DNA from: Limnohabitans kasalickyi
Lineage (GTDB): Bacteria > Pseudomonadota > Gammaproteobacteria > Burkholderiales > Burkholderiaceae_C
Length of the DNA: 64,000 nucleotides
NCBI GenBank assembly: GCA_965234325.1
Contig: OZ248407.1
Span: 744,001-808,000, forward strand
Direction: 5' to 3'
The notes below the pieces were generated by a model. The model was given only the letters and a program-made list of their open reading frames with translations. It did no database searches and was not told the DNA's origin. This document shows, in pieces, positions 51,020-60,345 of the stretch (its first letter is position 1; every line of letters begins with the position of its first letter). A program made the translations under genes and the position numbers.

Positions 51020-52782
51020 ATGGCAACAGCAGCTGCAAATCGCCCGATGACGGGTGAAGAGAAGAAGGTGATCTTCGCCTCTTCTTTGGGTACCGTTTTC
51101 GAATGGTATGACTTTTATCTGTACGGTTCATTGGCAGCGATCATTGCCAAGCAATTCTTCAGCGGCTTGGACGAAGGCTCTGCTTTCATCTTCGCTTTGC
51201 TGGCGTTTGCTGCCGGTTTCATCGTGCGTCCTTTCGGCGCGATCTTCTTCGGCCGCTTGGGCGACATGATCGGCCGCAAGTACACCTTCTTGGTCACCAT
51301 CCTGATCATGGGTGTGTCGACCTTCATCGTGGGCGTTTTGCCCAACTATGCCAGCATTGGCGTGGCCGCTCCCGTCATCCTGATCTGCCTGCGCTTGCTG
51401 CAAGGTTTGGCTTTGGGTGGTGAGTACGGTGGTGCCGCCACTTATGTGGCTGAGCATGCCCCAGCGGGCCAGCGTGGTGCCTACACCGCCTGGATCCAGA
51501 CCACAGCGACATTGGGCTTGTTCCTGTCACTGATGGTGATCTTGGGCACACGGACCATCATCGGCGAAGAAGCTTTTGCTGATTGGGGCTGGCGCGTTCC
51601 GTTCCTGGTCTCTGTGATCATGCTGATCATCTCGGTGTACATCCGTTTGAGCATGAACGAATCACCTGCTTTCGTGAAAATGAAAGCCGAAGGCAAGACT
51701 TCCAAAGCGCCTCTGTCCGAATCTTTCGGCCAGTGGAAAAACCTGAAAATCGTGATCTTGGCCTTGTTCGGCTTGGTCATGGGCCAGGCTGTGGTTTGGT
51801 ATTCCGGTCAGTTCTACGCTTTGTTCTTCTTGACACAAGCGTTGAAAGTGGACGGCGCCACCGCCAACATCATGGTCGCGATCTCTTTGATCATCGGCAC
51901 ACCGTTCTTCGTGATCTTCGGCACGCTGTCGGACAAAATCGGTCGTAAACCACTGATCTTGGCTGGTTGCTTGTTGGCCGTGGTCACTTACTTCCCGGTT
52001 TTCGAAGCGCTGACCAAAGCAGCCAACCCTGACCTGTACGCTGCTCAGCAGTCGGCCAAGGTCACGGTGACTGCCGATCCAGCCGAGTGCTCGTTCCAGT
52101 TCAACCCCACAGGTACCAAGAAGTTCACTTCTTCTTGCGACATCGCTAAACAACGTTTGGCTGGTGCTTCGGTTTCCTACGAAAACATTGCAGCGCCTGC
52201 GGGCACCCCTGCAGTGATCAAAGTGGGCGAGACCGTGGTCAACGTCAAGTACTCTGCTGAAGACATCGCTGCTGCCAAGGCCAAGGCTGAGGAAAAGTTG
52301 GCTGCTCTGAACGCTGCTGAACCCAAAGATGCCAAGGCCATCGAAGCTGCCACCAAGTCTGTCAAAGACCTGAGCAACGAGAAGACCGCCGGTACGACCT
52401 TGCTGGCTTCCAACTTGGGCGCTGCTTTGAAGGCCGCTAACTACCCCGCCAAAGCTGACATGGCCAAGTTCGACAAAGTCACCGTTGTCATCATCCTCAC
52501 TTACTTGGTGTTGTTGGTGACTATGGTCTACGGTCCTATCGCCGCCATGTTGGTTGAGATGTTCCCCACTCGCATCCGTTCACATCCATGTCCTTGCCTT
52601 ACCACATCGGTAACGGCTGGTTTGGTGGTTTGATGCCCACAACCGCTTTCGCGATCGTGGCCCAGACCGGCAACATGTACAACGGCTTGTGGTATCCGAT
52701 CATCATCGCCGGCGCAACCGTCGTGATCGGTGGCTTGTTCATCAAAGAAACCAAAGACGTGGACATCTACGCCAACGACTAA
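51020..52782 (+). pseudogene. MFS transporter of the metabolite/proton symporter type, frameshifted near 52580
   Basis: The first frame (51020-52633) encodes an MFS protein with FASSLGTVFEWYDFYLYG and the GRLGDMIGRKYTF loop motif of the MHS/ShiA-ProP group. The last two helices continue in another frame to 52782 (PYHIGNGWFGGLMPTT to the KETKD end). Restoring one base after CGCATCCGTT (52571-52580) joins them into about 587 residues. An unusual hydrophilic insert lies at about residues 345-485. Either a real recent mutation or a sequencing error; no slippery heptamer suggests programmed shifting. Confidence 0.82.
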
Positions 52783-52820
52783 TTTGTAAGCTTCCTAGGG
52801 TGACCTGGGTGCTACATTCA

Positions 52821-52845
52821 AGCCCTCCCTGGTGGAGGGCTTTTT
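52821..52845 (+). terminator. Intrinsic terminator after the MFS transporter
   Basis: AGCCCTCC-CTGGT-GGAGGGCT followed by TTTT. It ends only 20 bases before the next start codon. Confidence 0.8.
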
Positions 52846-52865
52846 ACTGATTTCGGAGATTTAAT

Positions 52866-53039
52866 ATGTTGAAAATTTTTGTGGGCTTTGTGATCTTTGC
52901 GGGCTTGGCCATGTTTGTGATCATGCAAGGTGGCGACAGCTTGGACATGAGTGGCGAGAAGCATGGCGCTGACGCCGTGCATGCGCCTGCTGAAGCGGCT
53001 TCTGGTCCGGCATCGGCTGACGCCTCAGCTGCCAAGTAA
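52866..53039 (+). CDS. Small membrane protein, 57 residues
   Basis: ATG at 52866 with GGAG (52855-52858) seven bases upstream, open to TAA at 53037. Residues 4-20 (IFVGFVIFAGLAMFVIM) form one membrane helix; the rest is an Ala/Ser-rich, mildly charged tail. No family recognised. It lies between a terminator and a strong inverted repeat. The good ribosome site and clean helix-plus-tail layout argue for a real gene. Confidence 0.62.
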   Translation: MLKIFVGFVIFAGLAMFVIMQGGDSLDMSGEKHGADAVHAPAEAASGPASADASAAK

Positions 53040-53056
53040 GCTGTTGTTTCTTCTCG

Positions 53057-53095
53057 CAAGCAAAACGCCACGGCTGGTCCGTGGCGTTTTGCTTG
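53057..53095. terminator. Bidirectional terminator-like 17-bp inverted repeat
   Basis: CAAGCAAAACGCCACGG and its exact complement flank a 5-base loop. Each strand ends in T-rich GTTTTGCTTG, so it can stop transcription from both sides, insulating the small membrane protein from uvrA. Confidence 0.7.
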
Positions 53096-53194
53096 GTACG
53101 TCACGATTGAATGCTTAAGGATGTCAATGCCCCGATACGGATGCGGGCCTGCGCGAATCTCTAGAATATTCGCCACACTTCCAAAGGCCCCGCC

Positions 53195-56100
53195 ATGTCA
53201 GGCACTATCCGCATCCGTGGCGCACGCCAACACAACCTCAAAAACTTAGACCTCGACATTCGCACCGGCGAACTCACCGTAGTCACCGGCCCTAGCGGCT
53301 CGGGCAAATCGAGTTTGGTGTTTGACACCTTGTATGCAGAAGGCCAACGCCGTTATGTAGAGACCTTCAGCGCCTACGCCCGTCAGTTCCTAGACCGCAT
53401 GGACCGCCCTGCCGTTGACAAAGTAGAGGGCGTGCCGCCCGCGATTGCGATTGACCAAACCAACCCCGTGCGCAGCTCGCGCTCCACGGTGGGCACGATG
53501 ACCGAGCTGAACGATCACTTGAAGTTGATGATCGCCCGTGCGGGCCAGTTGTTTGATCGCCAAACCGCGCAAGCCGTGCAGCACGACACGCCGCAAACCA
53601 TTTACGCCGAGCTGCAACGACGCTGTGCGGCCCAAGCGCAAGACCCGCGCTTGATCATGACTTTCCCCGTGGAGTTGCCAGCCAACACCACCGCGGCCGA
53701 AGTTGAGCAGTGGCTGAGCGCCAGTGGTTTCACCCGTGTGCATGCCGAGCGCGAAGTGGCCACGCCCACAGGCCCGCGCAAGTTGCTGGATGTGGTGGCG
53801 GACCGGTTTAAGTTGGGCAACACCGAACAGGCGCGCGTGTTGGAGGCGATTGAGTTGGCCATCAAACGCGGGGGCGGCCGCTTGAATGTGTATTGGTCTT
53901 TGGACGCTGAGTCCACGCCCGAACTGTGGCGCTTTTCGACAGGCTTGCATTGCCCCGACAGCGACTTGCGTTACAGCGACCCCATCCCGTCCATGTTCTC
54001 GTTCAATTCAGCGGTGGGCGCATGCGAGACCTGCCGCGGATTTGGCCGTGTGATTGGGGTGGACTACGGCTTGGTCATCCCCAACGAGAAACTCACCTTG
54101 CGTGCGGGCGCCATCAAAACGATTCAAACGCCCGCTTGGGCCGAAACCCAAGACGACTTGATGCGCCACGCCGAAGCCGAAGGCATTCCGCGCGACACGC
54201 CTTGGACCAAGCTGGCCCAAGAACAAAAAGATTGGGTCATTCACGGCTCACCGCTGTGGAAGGGCAAATGGAACCACCAGTGGTACGGCGTGAAACGGTT
54301 CTTTGAATATTTGGAGAGCAAGTCGTACAAGATGCACATCCGTGTGCTGCTCTCGAAGTACCGTAGCTACACCCCATGCGGCGTGTGCGCGGGCGCACGA
54401 CTCAAAACCGACAGCTTACTGTGGCGCATAGGCAGCAAAGAAAATGCCGATGCCGTGTTGCCGCCCGCCAAGCGCTTCATGCCCCAAGGCGTGCAGTGGA
54501 CCCGCGCGCAACTCGAAGCCATGCCCGGCCTGTGCCTGCACGACTTGATGTTGTTGCCCATTGACAAACTGCACCGCTTTTTCAACGCCACCGAAGTCGA
54601 CGTGGCGGGCGCCGATGCCCAAGCGCTCCACTTGCTGATGGATGAAATTCGCACGCGCATGAAGTACCTCAGCGACGTGGGCATTGGTTACCTCACGCTC
54701 GACCGTCAAAGCCGCACGCTCAGCGGCGGCGAAGTGCAGCGCATCAACCTCACCACAGCCTTGGGCACTTCGTTGGTGAACACTTTGTTTGTGTTGGACG
54801 AGCCCAGCATTGGTTTGCACCCACGCGACATGAACCGCATCAACCAAGCCATGTTGCGCCTGCGCGATGCGGGCAACACCTTGGTGGTGGTGGAGCACGA
54901 CCCGGCCGTCATGCTGTGCGCCGACCGCATCATCGACATGGGGCCAGGCCCCGGCGTCAAGGGCGGACAGATTGTGTTTGACGGCAGCACCGAAGATTTG
55001 AAATCGGCCGACACCTTGACCGGCGCTTATTTGGGCGCGCGCAAAAGCATTGGCTTAGGTCTGAAACGCTTGGTCACCGACAGCACACCGCGTTTGATTT
55101 TGGAAGGCGCGCGCGAGCACAACCTCCAAAACCTCAGCATCGAATTTCCTTTGCAACGCTTGGTCTGCATCACCGGCGTGAGTGGCTCGGGTAAATCCAC
55201 GCTCATCCAAGACGTGTTGACCCCCGCCTTGATGCGCCACTTCGGTCGCGCCACCGAAACCCCAGGTGCACACGACCGTTTGTTGGGCGCGGATCATTTG
55301 AGCGACGTGGTGTTTGTCGACCAATCGCCTATCGGCAAAACGGCGCGCTCCAACCCCGCCAGCTACGTGGGCGCGTGGGATGCGGTGCGCGAAATTTTTG
55401 CCGTCGCCCCCATGTCCAAACAGCGCGGCTACACCGCTTCGAAATTCAGCTTCAACAGCGGCGATGGCCGTTGCGCCACCTGCGGCGGCTCAGGCTTTGA
55501 GCATGTGGAAATGCAGTTTTTGAGCGACGTGTATTTGCGCTGCCAAGACTGCAACGGCAAACGTTACCGGCCAGAAATTCTTGAAATCACCATCGAGCGC
55601 GAACTTCGCGGCGCGGCTGCGGGGGCGGCGGCGCAGCGACATTCTGAGCGAAGCGAAGACGAGCAAGACGCTGCACCCGCAGTCGCGACGCGAAGAGTCT
55701 TGAACGTGGCCGATGTGTTGGACCTAACCGTGGGCGAGGCATTAGAAATTTTTGCCAATGACCGCGAAGTGGTGCGCACCCTGCAACCCATCGTCGATGT
55801 AGGCCTCGACTACGTCAAACTCGGCCAACCCGTCCCCACCTTGAGTGGCGGTGAAGCGCAGCGATTGAAGCTGGCGGGTTTCTTGGCCGAAGCGGCCAAA
55901 GCCAAAACATCCAGCCGCCAAGCCTTGGCCAAAAAAGGCGTGTTGTTCATGTTCGATGAGCCCACCACGGGCCTGCATTTTGATGACATTGCCAAGCTCA
56001 TGCGCGCCATGCGTCGCTTGCTCGAAGACGGCAACTCGCTCATCGTGATTGAGCACAACCTTGACGTGATCCGTGCCAGCGATTGGTTGATCGACCTTGG

Positions 56101-59100
56101 GCCTGAAGGCGGTGAGGCGGGTGGTTTGCTGGTGGCCGAAGGTCCGCCTGAGGTGGTGCGTTTGCACCCGACCTCGCACACGGGGCTGGCGCTGCGTGAG
56201 TATGCGGAGTCTATGGGGTCGATTTATGCGGTGGCTAAGGCTTCTGTGGGGCTTCTTGCGGCTGAAGGTTCGCTTCGTTTTGCTGGCGCTGCTGCTGGAA
56301 CAGCCGGTATGCCGGGCGCCTCAGACGCAGGCTCAACATCGTTGCCCGGCACACCGACTGCTCCAGCAGCGGTGAGTGGCTTGCGACATGCTTCTAGCGA
56401 TGCTGGCGCTATTCAAATCATCAACGCGAAAGAGCACAACCTCAAGAGCTTGAGTGTGAACATTCCTCGCGGAAAGTTCAACGTCATCACGGGGGTGTCG
56501 GGGTCCGGCAAGTCGACGTTGGCGTTTGATATTTTGTTCAACGAAGGTCAGCGTCGTTACTTGGAAAGCTTGAATGCTTACGCGCGCAGTATCGTGCAGC
56601 CCGCAGGTCGCCCTGAGGTGGATGCGGTGTATGGCATTCCGCCGACGGTGGCGATTGAGCAGCGCTTAAGTCGCGGTGGTCGCAAGTCCACGGTGGGGAC
56701 CACCACCGAGGTGTGGCATTTCTTGCGTTTGTTGTATGTTAAGTTGGGCACGCAGCATTGCATCCACGACGGCGCTGCCGTGCAGCCGCAAACGCCTGAT
56801 CGTATTGCCGCGCAGCTGATGCGCGAGTTCAAGGGGCAGCACATTGGTGTGCTGAGCCCGTTGGTGATGAACCGCAAAGGTGTCTACACCGAGTTGGCCG
56901 ATTGGGCGCGTCCGCGTGGCTACACCCACTTGCGTGTGGATGGGCACTTCTTGCCGACCACCGGCTTTCCGCGTTTGGACCGGTTCAAAGAGCACACCAT
57001 TGAGTTGCCTGTGGCCAGTCTTGAAGTCTCTGCCCAGAACGAACCCGCCTTACGTGCTGCTTTGGCGACGGCGCTGGAACACGGCAAGGGCGTGGTGCAT
57101 GTGTTGAGTCAGCTCGACGGTTTGCGCGAAGCGATGGCGGCGGGCACCGAGACCAACAGCATTGGACGCTTGGATGTGTATTCCACCAAGCGCGCTTGCC
57201 CGGTGTGTGATACCTCGTACACCGAGCTGGACCCGCGCTTGTTCTCGTACAACAGCAAACACGGCTGGTGCCCCGACTGTGTGGGCACGGGCGTGAAGCT
57301 GGACAAAGACCAGCGTAAGGTGCTGGACGATTCGGTGCGTGACGACAAAGACAAGGGCCGCGAGCAAACCTTCGCCGAGCCCGATGTGGACGACTTGGCC
57401 GACACCGCTTGCCCCACTTGCGAAGGGACACGCTTGAATGCGACGGCACGCGCCGTGAAGTTTGCGGGCGTGGGCATCACCGACATCGCGCGCTTGAGCG
57501 TGACCGACATTCGCAAGTGGGCCGAGACCCTGACGTTGAGTGGCCGAGAGGCAGACATCGCACGCGACCTGTTGCCAGAGATCAAGAGCCGTTTGGAGTT
57601 CTTAGAACAAGTGGGTTTGAACTACCTCACGCTCGACCGTGGCGCACCCACGCTCAGTGGTGGCGAGGCGCAACGCATTCGCTTGGCGGCGCAGTTGGGT
57701 AGTAACTTGCAAGGCGTCTGTTACGTGTTGGATGAGCCCACCATTGGCTTGCATGCGCGAGACAACCAAATTTTGTTGAACGCCTTGCATTTGCTCAGCG
57801 ACAAAGGCAACACGCTGGTGGTGGTGGAGCACGACGAAGACACCATTCGCCGCGCCGACCACATCATCGACATTGGGCCGAGCGCGGGCAAGCGCGGTGG
57901 ACGTTTGATGGGCGAGGGCTCGGTGAAGGACATCACCGATCAAGCGGATTCGCAAACGGGTCGCTACTTGTTGCACGCGATGCGGCATCCCTTGCAAGCA
58001 CGACGCCTTGTCTCTACAGGCATTGCAGAGGATGGCGCATTGCCGGTGTCCTCCGCTAACGTCGTCGCCCTCAACTGGCTGTCGCTCGAAGGTGCCTCGC
58101 TGCATAACCTGAATGACGTGAGCGTGGACGTTCCCCTCAAGCGTTTGGTGGCGGTGACGGGCGTGTCGGGCTCGGGCAAATCCACGCTCGCGCGTGATGT
58201 GCTGCTGCACAACGTGGCCGCAGCGGTGGCGCAGCGTTCCACACAGGCGGGCCGCAAACTCGATGAGGAAGGCAAGCACCCTGCCTGGGTGGGCTGCACA
58301 GGCTTGGATGGTTACCAAACCATCGATCGTGTGTTGGAAGTCGACCAAACACCGATTGGTAAAACTCCGCGCAGCTGCCCCGCAACCTACATTGGTTTTT
58401 GGGACACGATTCGCAAACTGTTTGCTGAAACCTTGGAAGCCAAAGCCCGTGGCTACGGCGCAGGGCGCTTCAGCTTCAACACCGGTGAAGGCCGTTGCCA
58501 CACCTGCGAAGGCCAAGGCCTGCGCACCATTGAGATGAGCTTTTTGCCGGACGTGAAAGTGCCGTGCGAAACCTGTCACGGCGCACGCTTCAACCCCGAA
58601 ACCTTGGCGGTGAGCTGGCGCGGCAAAAGCATTGGCGATGTGTTGCAAATGGAAGTCGACGAGGCGGTGGACTTTTTCGCCACCATGCCCAATATTGCGC
58701 ACCCGTTGCAACTGCTCAAAGACGTGGGTTTGGGCTACCTCACCTTGGGCCAACCTTCACCCACGCTCAGCGGCGGCGAAGCGCAGCGCATCAAGCTGGT
58801 GACCGAGCTGAGCAAGGTGCGCGACGACGTGACGCGCCGTGGCAACAAAGCCCCGCACACGCTCTATGTGTTGGACGAACCCACAGTGGGTCTGCACATG
58901 GCCGACGTGGACAAACTCATTCGCGTGTTGCACCGTTTGGTGGATGCCGGCCACAGCGTGGTGGTGATTGAGCACGACCTTGACGTGATTGCCGAAGCCG
59001 ATTGGATCATCGACCTCGGCCCCGAAGGCGGCAACGGCGGCGGCTTGATCGTCGCGGCCGACACGCCCGAAGCGGTGGTCGCGCAGGGCACCCACACGGG

Positions 59101-59134
59101 TGTTGCGCTCAAACCCGTGCTGGCGCGGGTTTGA
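53195..59134 (+). CDS. uvrA: Double-length excinuclease subunit A ('dimeric form' UvrA)
   Basis: At 1,979 residues this is about twice UvrA and contains two UvrA-like halves fused head to tail, joined by an Ala/Gly/Ser/Pro-rich linker at about 1,020-1,070. Four ATP sites are visible: Walker A near 32, 660, 1,098 and 1,655, and ABC signatures (LSGGE) near 508, 882, 1,486 and 1,857. Zinc modules CATCGG/CQDC and CHTC/CETC are intact; the second half also has CPVC/CPDC, but in the first half the matching module is reduced to CETC. It would act in DNA damage recognition, with both subunits of the dimer in one chain. An odd Ala-rich insert lies near 805-835. Whether a normal uvrA exists elsewhere is not visible. 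Confidence 0.9.
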   Translation: MSGTIRIRGARQHNLKNLDLDIRTGELTVVTGPSGSGKSSLVFDTLYAEGQRRYVETFSAYARQFLDRMDRPAVDKVEGVPPAIAIDQTNPVRSSRSTVGTMTELNDHLKLMIARAGQLFDRQTAQAVQHDTPQTIYAELQRRCAAQAQDPRLIMTFPVELPANTTAAEVEQWLSASGFTRVHAEREVATPTGPRKLLDVVADRFKLGNTEQARVLEAIELAIKRGGGRLNVYWSLDAESTPELWRFSTGLHCPDSDLRYSDPIPSMFSFNSAVGACETCRGFGRVIGVDYGLVIPNEKLTLRAGAIKTIQTPAWAETQDDLMRHAEAEGIPRDTPWTKLAQEQKDWVIHGSPLWKGKWNHQWYGVKRFFEYLESKSYKMHIRVLLSKYRSYTPCGVCAGARLKTDSLLWRIGSKENADAVLPPAKRFMPQGVQWTRAQLEAMPGLCLHDLMLLPIDKLHRFFNATEVDVAGADAQALHLLMDEIRTRMKYLSDVGIGYLTLDRQSRTLSGGEVQRINLTTALGTSLVNTLFVLDEPSIGLHPRDMNRINQAMLRLRDAGNTLVVVEHDPAVMLCADRIIDMGPGPGVKGGQIVFDGSTEDLKSADTLTGAYLGARKSIGLGLKRLVTDSTPRLILEGAREHNLQNLSIEFPLQRLVCITGVSGSGKSTLIQDVLTPALMRHFGRATETPGAHDRLLGADHLSDVVFVDQSPIGKTARSNPASYVGAWDAVREIFAVAPMSKQRGYTASKFSFNSGDGRCATCGGSGFEHVEMQFLSDVYLRCQDCNGKRYRPEILEITIERELRGAAAGAAAQRHSERSEDEQDAAPAVATRRVLNVADVLDLTVGEALEIFANDREVVRTLQPIVDVGLDYVKLGQPVPTLSGGEAQRLKLAGFLAEAAKAKTSSRQALAKKGVLFMFDEPTTGLHFDDIAKLMRAMRRLLEDGNSLIVIEHNLDVIRASDWLIDLGPEGGEAGGLLVAEGPPEVVRLHPTSHTGLALREYAESMGSIYAVAKASVGLLAAEGSLRFAGAAAGTAGMPGASDAGSTSLPGTPTAPAAVSGLRHASSDAGAIQIINAKEHNLKSLSVNIPRGKFNVITGVSGSGKSTLAFDILFNEGQRRYLESLNAYARSIVQPAGRPEVDAVYGIPPTVAIEQRLSRGGRKSTVGTTTEVWHFLRLLYVKLGTQHCIHDGAAVQPQTPDRIAAQLMREFKGQHIGVLSPLVMNRKGVYTELADWARPRGYTHLRVDGHFLPTTGFPRLDRFKEHTIELPVASLEVSAQNEPALRAALATALEHGKGVVHVLSQLDGLREAMAAGTETNSIGRLDVYSTKRACPVCDTSYTELDPRLFSYNSKHGWCPDCVGTGVKLDKDQRKVLDDSVRDDKDKGREQTFAEPDVDDLADTACPTCEGTRLNATARAVKFAGVGITDIARLSVTDIRKWAETLTLSGREADIARDLLPEIKSRLEFLEQVGLNYLTLDRGAPTLSGGEAQRIRLAAQLGSNLQGVCYVLDEPTIGLHARDNQILLNALHLLSDKGNTLVVVEHDEDTIRRADHIIDIGPSAGKRGGRLMGEGSVKDITDQADSQTGRYLLHAMRHPLQARRLVSTGIAEDGALPVSSANVVALNWLSLEGASLHNLNDVSVDVPLKRLVAVTGVSGSGKSTLARDVLLHNVAAAVAQRSTQAGRKLDEEGKHPAWVGCTGLDGYQTIDRVLEVDQTPIGKTPRSCPATYIGFWDTIRKLFAETLEAKARGYGAGRFSFNTGEGRCHTCEGQGLRTIEMSFLPDVKVPCETCHGARFNPETLAVSWRGKSIGDVLQMEVDEAVDFFATMPNIAHPLQLLKDVGLGYLTLGQPSPTLSGGEAQRIKLVTELSKVRDDVTRRGNKAPHTLYVLDEPTVGLHMADVDKLIRVLHRLVDAGHSVVVIEHDLDVIAEADWIIDLGPEGGNGGGLIVAADTPEAVVAQGTHTGVALKPVLARV

Positions 59135-59136
59135 CC

Positions 59137-60342
59137 ATGCCCACCCTTAAAAACTTGCTGACGCATCGCAGCTTTGTGCGTTTCATGGGCGCACGGTTTT
59201 TGGTGATCACCGCCAACCAAATGTTGATGGTGGCGGTGGCGTGGCACATGTACGACCTCACCGGTAGCGCGTGGGACTTGGGGCTAGTGGGGCTCTTTCA
59301 GTTCGTACCCGCCTTGGTGTTGACCTTGCCTGCGGGGCATGTCGCCGACCGCGTGCACCGTGGCCGTTTGTTTGCGGCGTGTGTAGCCATTCAAGCTTCG
59401 GTGTCGGCTGTGTTGGTGTGGGCCACGCTGGGTGAGTTTGTCAGCCGTGATTTGATCTTGGCCTTGTCGGTGGTGTTGGGTAGCACGCGGGCTTTTCAAA
59501 TGCCTGCGCAACAAGCACTCACCCCCACCTTGTTGCCCACCCACTTGCTGCAACGTGGCGTGGCCTTGAGTTCCAGCACCTTACAGGCCGGCATCATCGG
59601 CGGGCCTGCGCTTGGTGGTGTGTTGTACGCACACGGCGCGTTGACGGTGTATGTCGCCTGCGTGGCCATGATGCTGCTGTCGAGCGCGCTCACCTTGACC
59701 GTGCGCTATGTGCATCACGCCACGCAAGAGGCCGTGTCTTGGACGTCTGCCATGGCCGGCGTGACCTTTGTCTGGCGCAACAAAATTTTGTTGAGCGCCA
59801 CGTCGCTGGACTTGTTCGCCGTCTTGTTGGGCGGTGCCACGGCCTTGTTGCCGATCTACGCGCGAGATATCTTGCACACTGGCCCCGAAGGCTTGGGCTT
59901 GCTGCGTGCTGCCCCTGCGGCTGGCGCGTTGCTGATGTCGTTTGCCATGCTGCGTTGGCCTTTGCACCGCCATGTAGGCTACAGCTTGCTAGGTTCTGTG
60001 GCCGTTTTTGGTGTGGCGACGGTGGTGTTTGGCTTGTCGGATCACTTTGGCCTGTCCTTGCTCGCTTTAGCCGTGACGGGCGCGGCAGACAACATCAGCG
60101 TCGTGACGCGCTTGACCTTGATGCAGCTTCAAACGCCCGATGAAATTCGCGGACGCGTGGCGGCGGTTAATTCGATTTTCATCGGTGCATCGAATCAACT
60201 CGGTGAGTTTGAGTCGGGCGCAGTGGCCGCGCTTTGGGGGCCTGTGGTGTCGGTGGTCAGCGGCGGTGTGGGCACCGTGTTGGTCGCGGCTTCATGGATA
60301 AAACTGTTTCCAACCTTGGCGCGCAGAGACCGCATGCAATAG
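59137..60342 (+). CDS. MFS transporter, EntS-like
   Basis: 401 residues with about 12 membrane segments. ARFLVITANQMLMVAVAWHMYDLTGSAWDLGLVGL and the GHVADRVHRGRL loop resemble enterobactin-exporter-type (MFS_3) carriers. It begins two bases after the uvrA stop. Substrate unknown; linkage to uvrA is probably only positional. The frame is open into uvrA, so the ATG at 59137 was chosen. Confidence 0.86.
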   Translation: MPTLKNLLTHRSFVRFMGARFLVITANQMLMVAVAWHMYDLTGSAWDLGLVGLFQFVPALVLTLPAGHVADRVHRGRLFAACVAIQASVSAVLVWATLGEFVSRDLILALSVVLGSTRAFQMPAQQALTPTLLPTHLLQRGVALSSSTLQAGIIGGPALGGVLYAHGALTVYVACVAMMLLSSALTLTVRYVHHATQEAVSWTSAMAGVTFVWRNKILLSATSLDLFAVLLGGATALLPIYARDILHTGPEGLGLLRAAPAAGALLMSFAMLRWPLHRHVGYSLLGSVAVFGVATVVFGLSDHFGLSLLALAVTGAADNISVVTRLTLMQLQTPDEIRGRVAAVNSIFIGASNQLGEFESGAVAALWGPVVSVVSGGVGTVLVAASWIKLFPTLARRDRMQ

Positions 60343-60345
60343 CGA

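Noticed and set aside
53100..53194. SOS (LexA) box before uvrA
   Set aside because: I looked for CTGT-N8-ACAG and found no match; nothing supports SOS control from this sequence.
57602..58753. 383-residue minus-strand frame opposite uvrA
   Set aside because: Shadow frame of the fourth ATPase region; no recognisable family.
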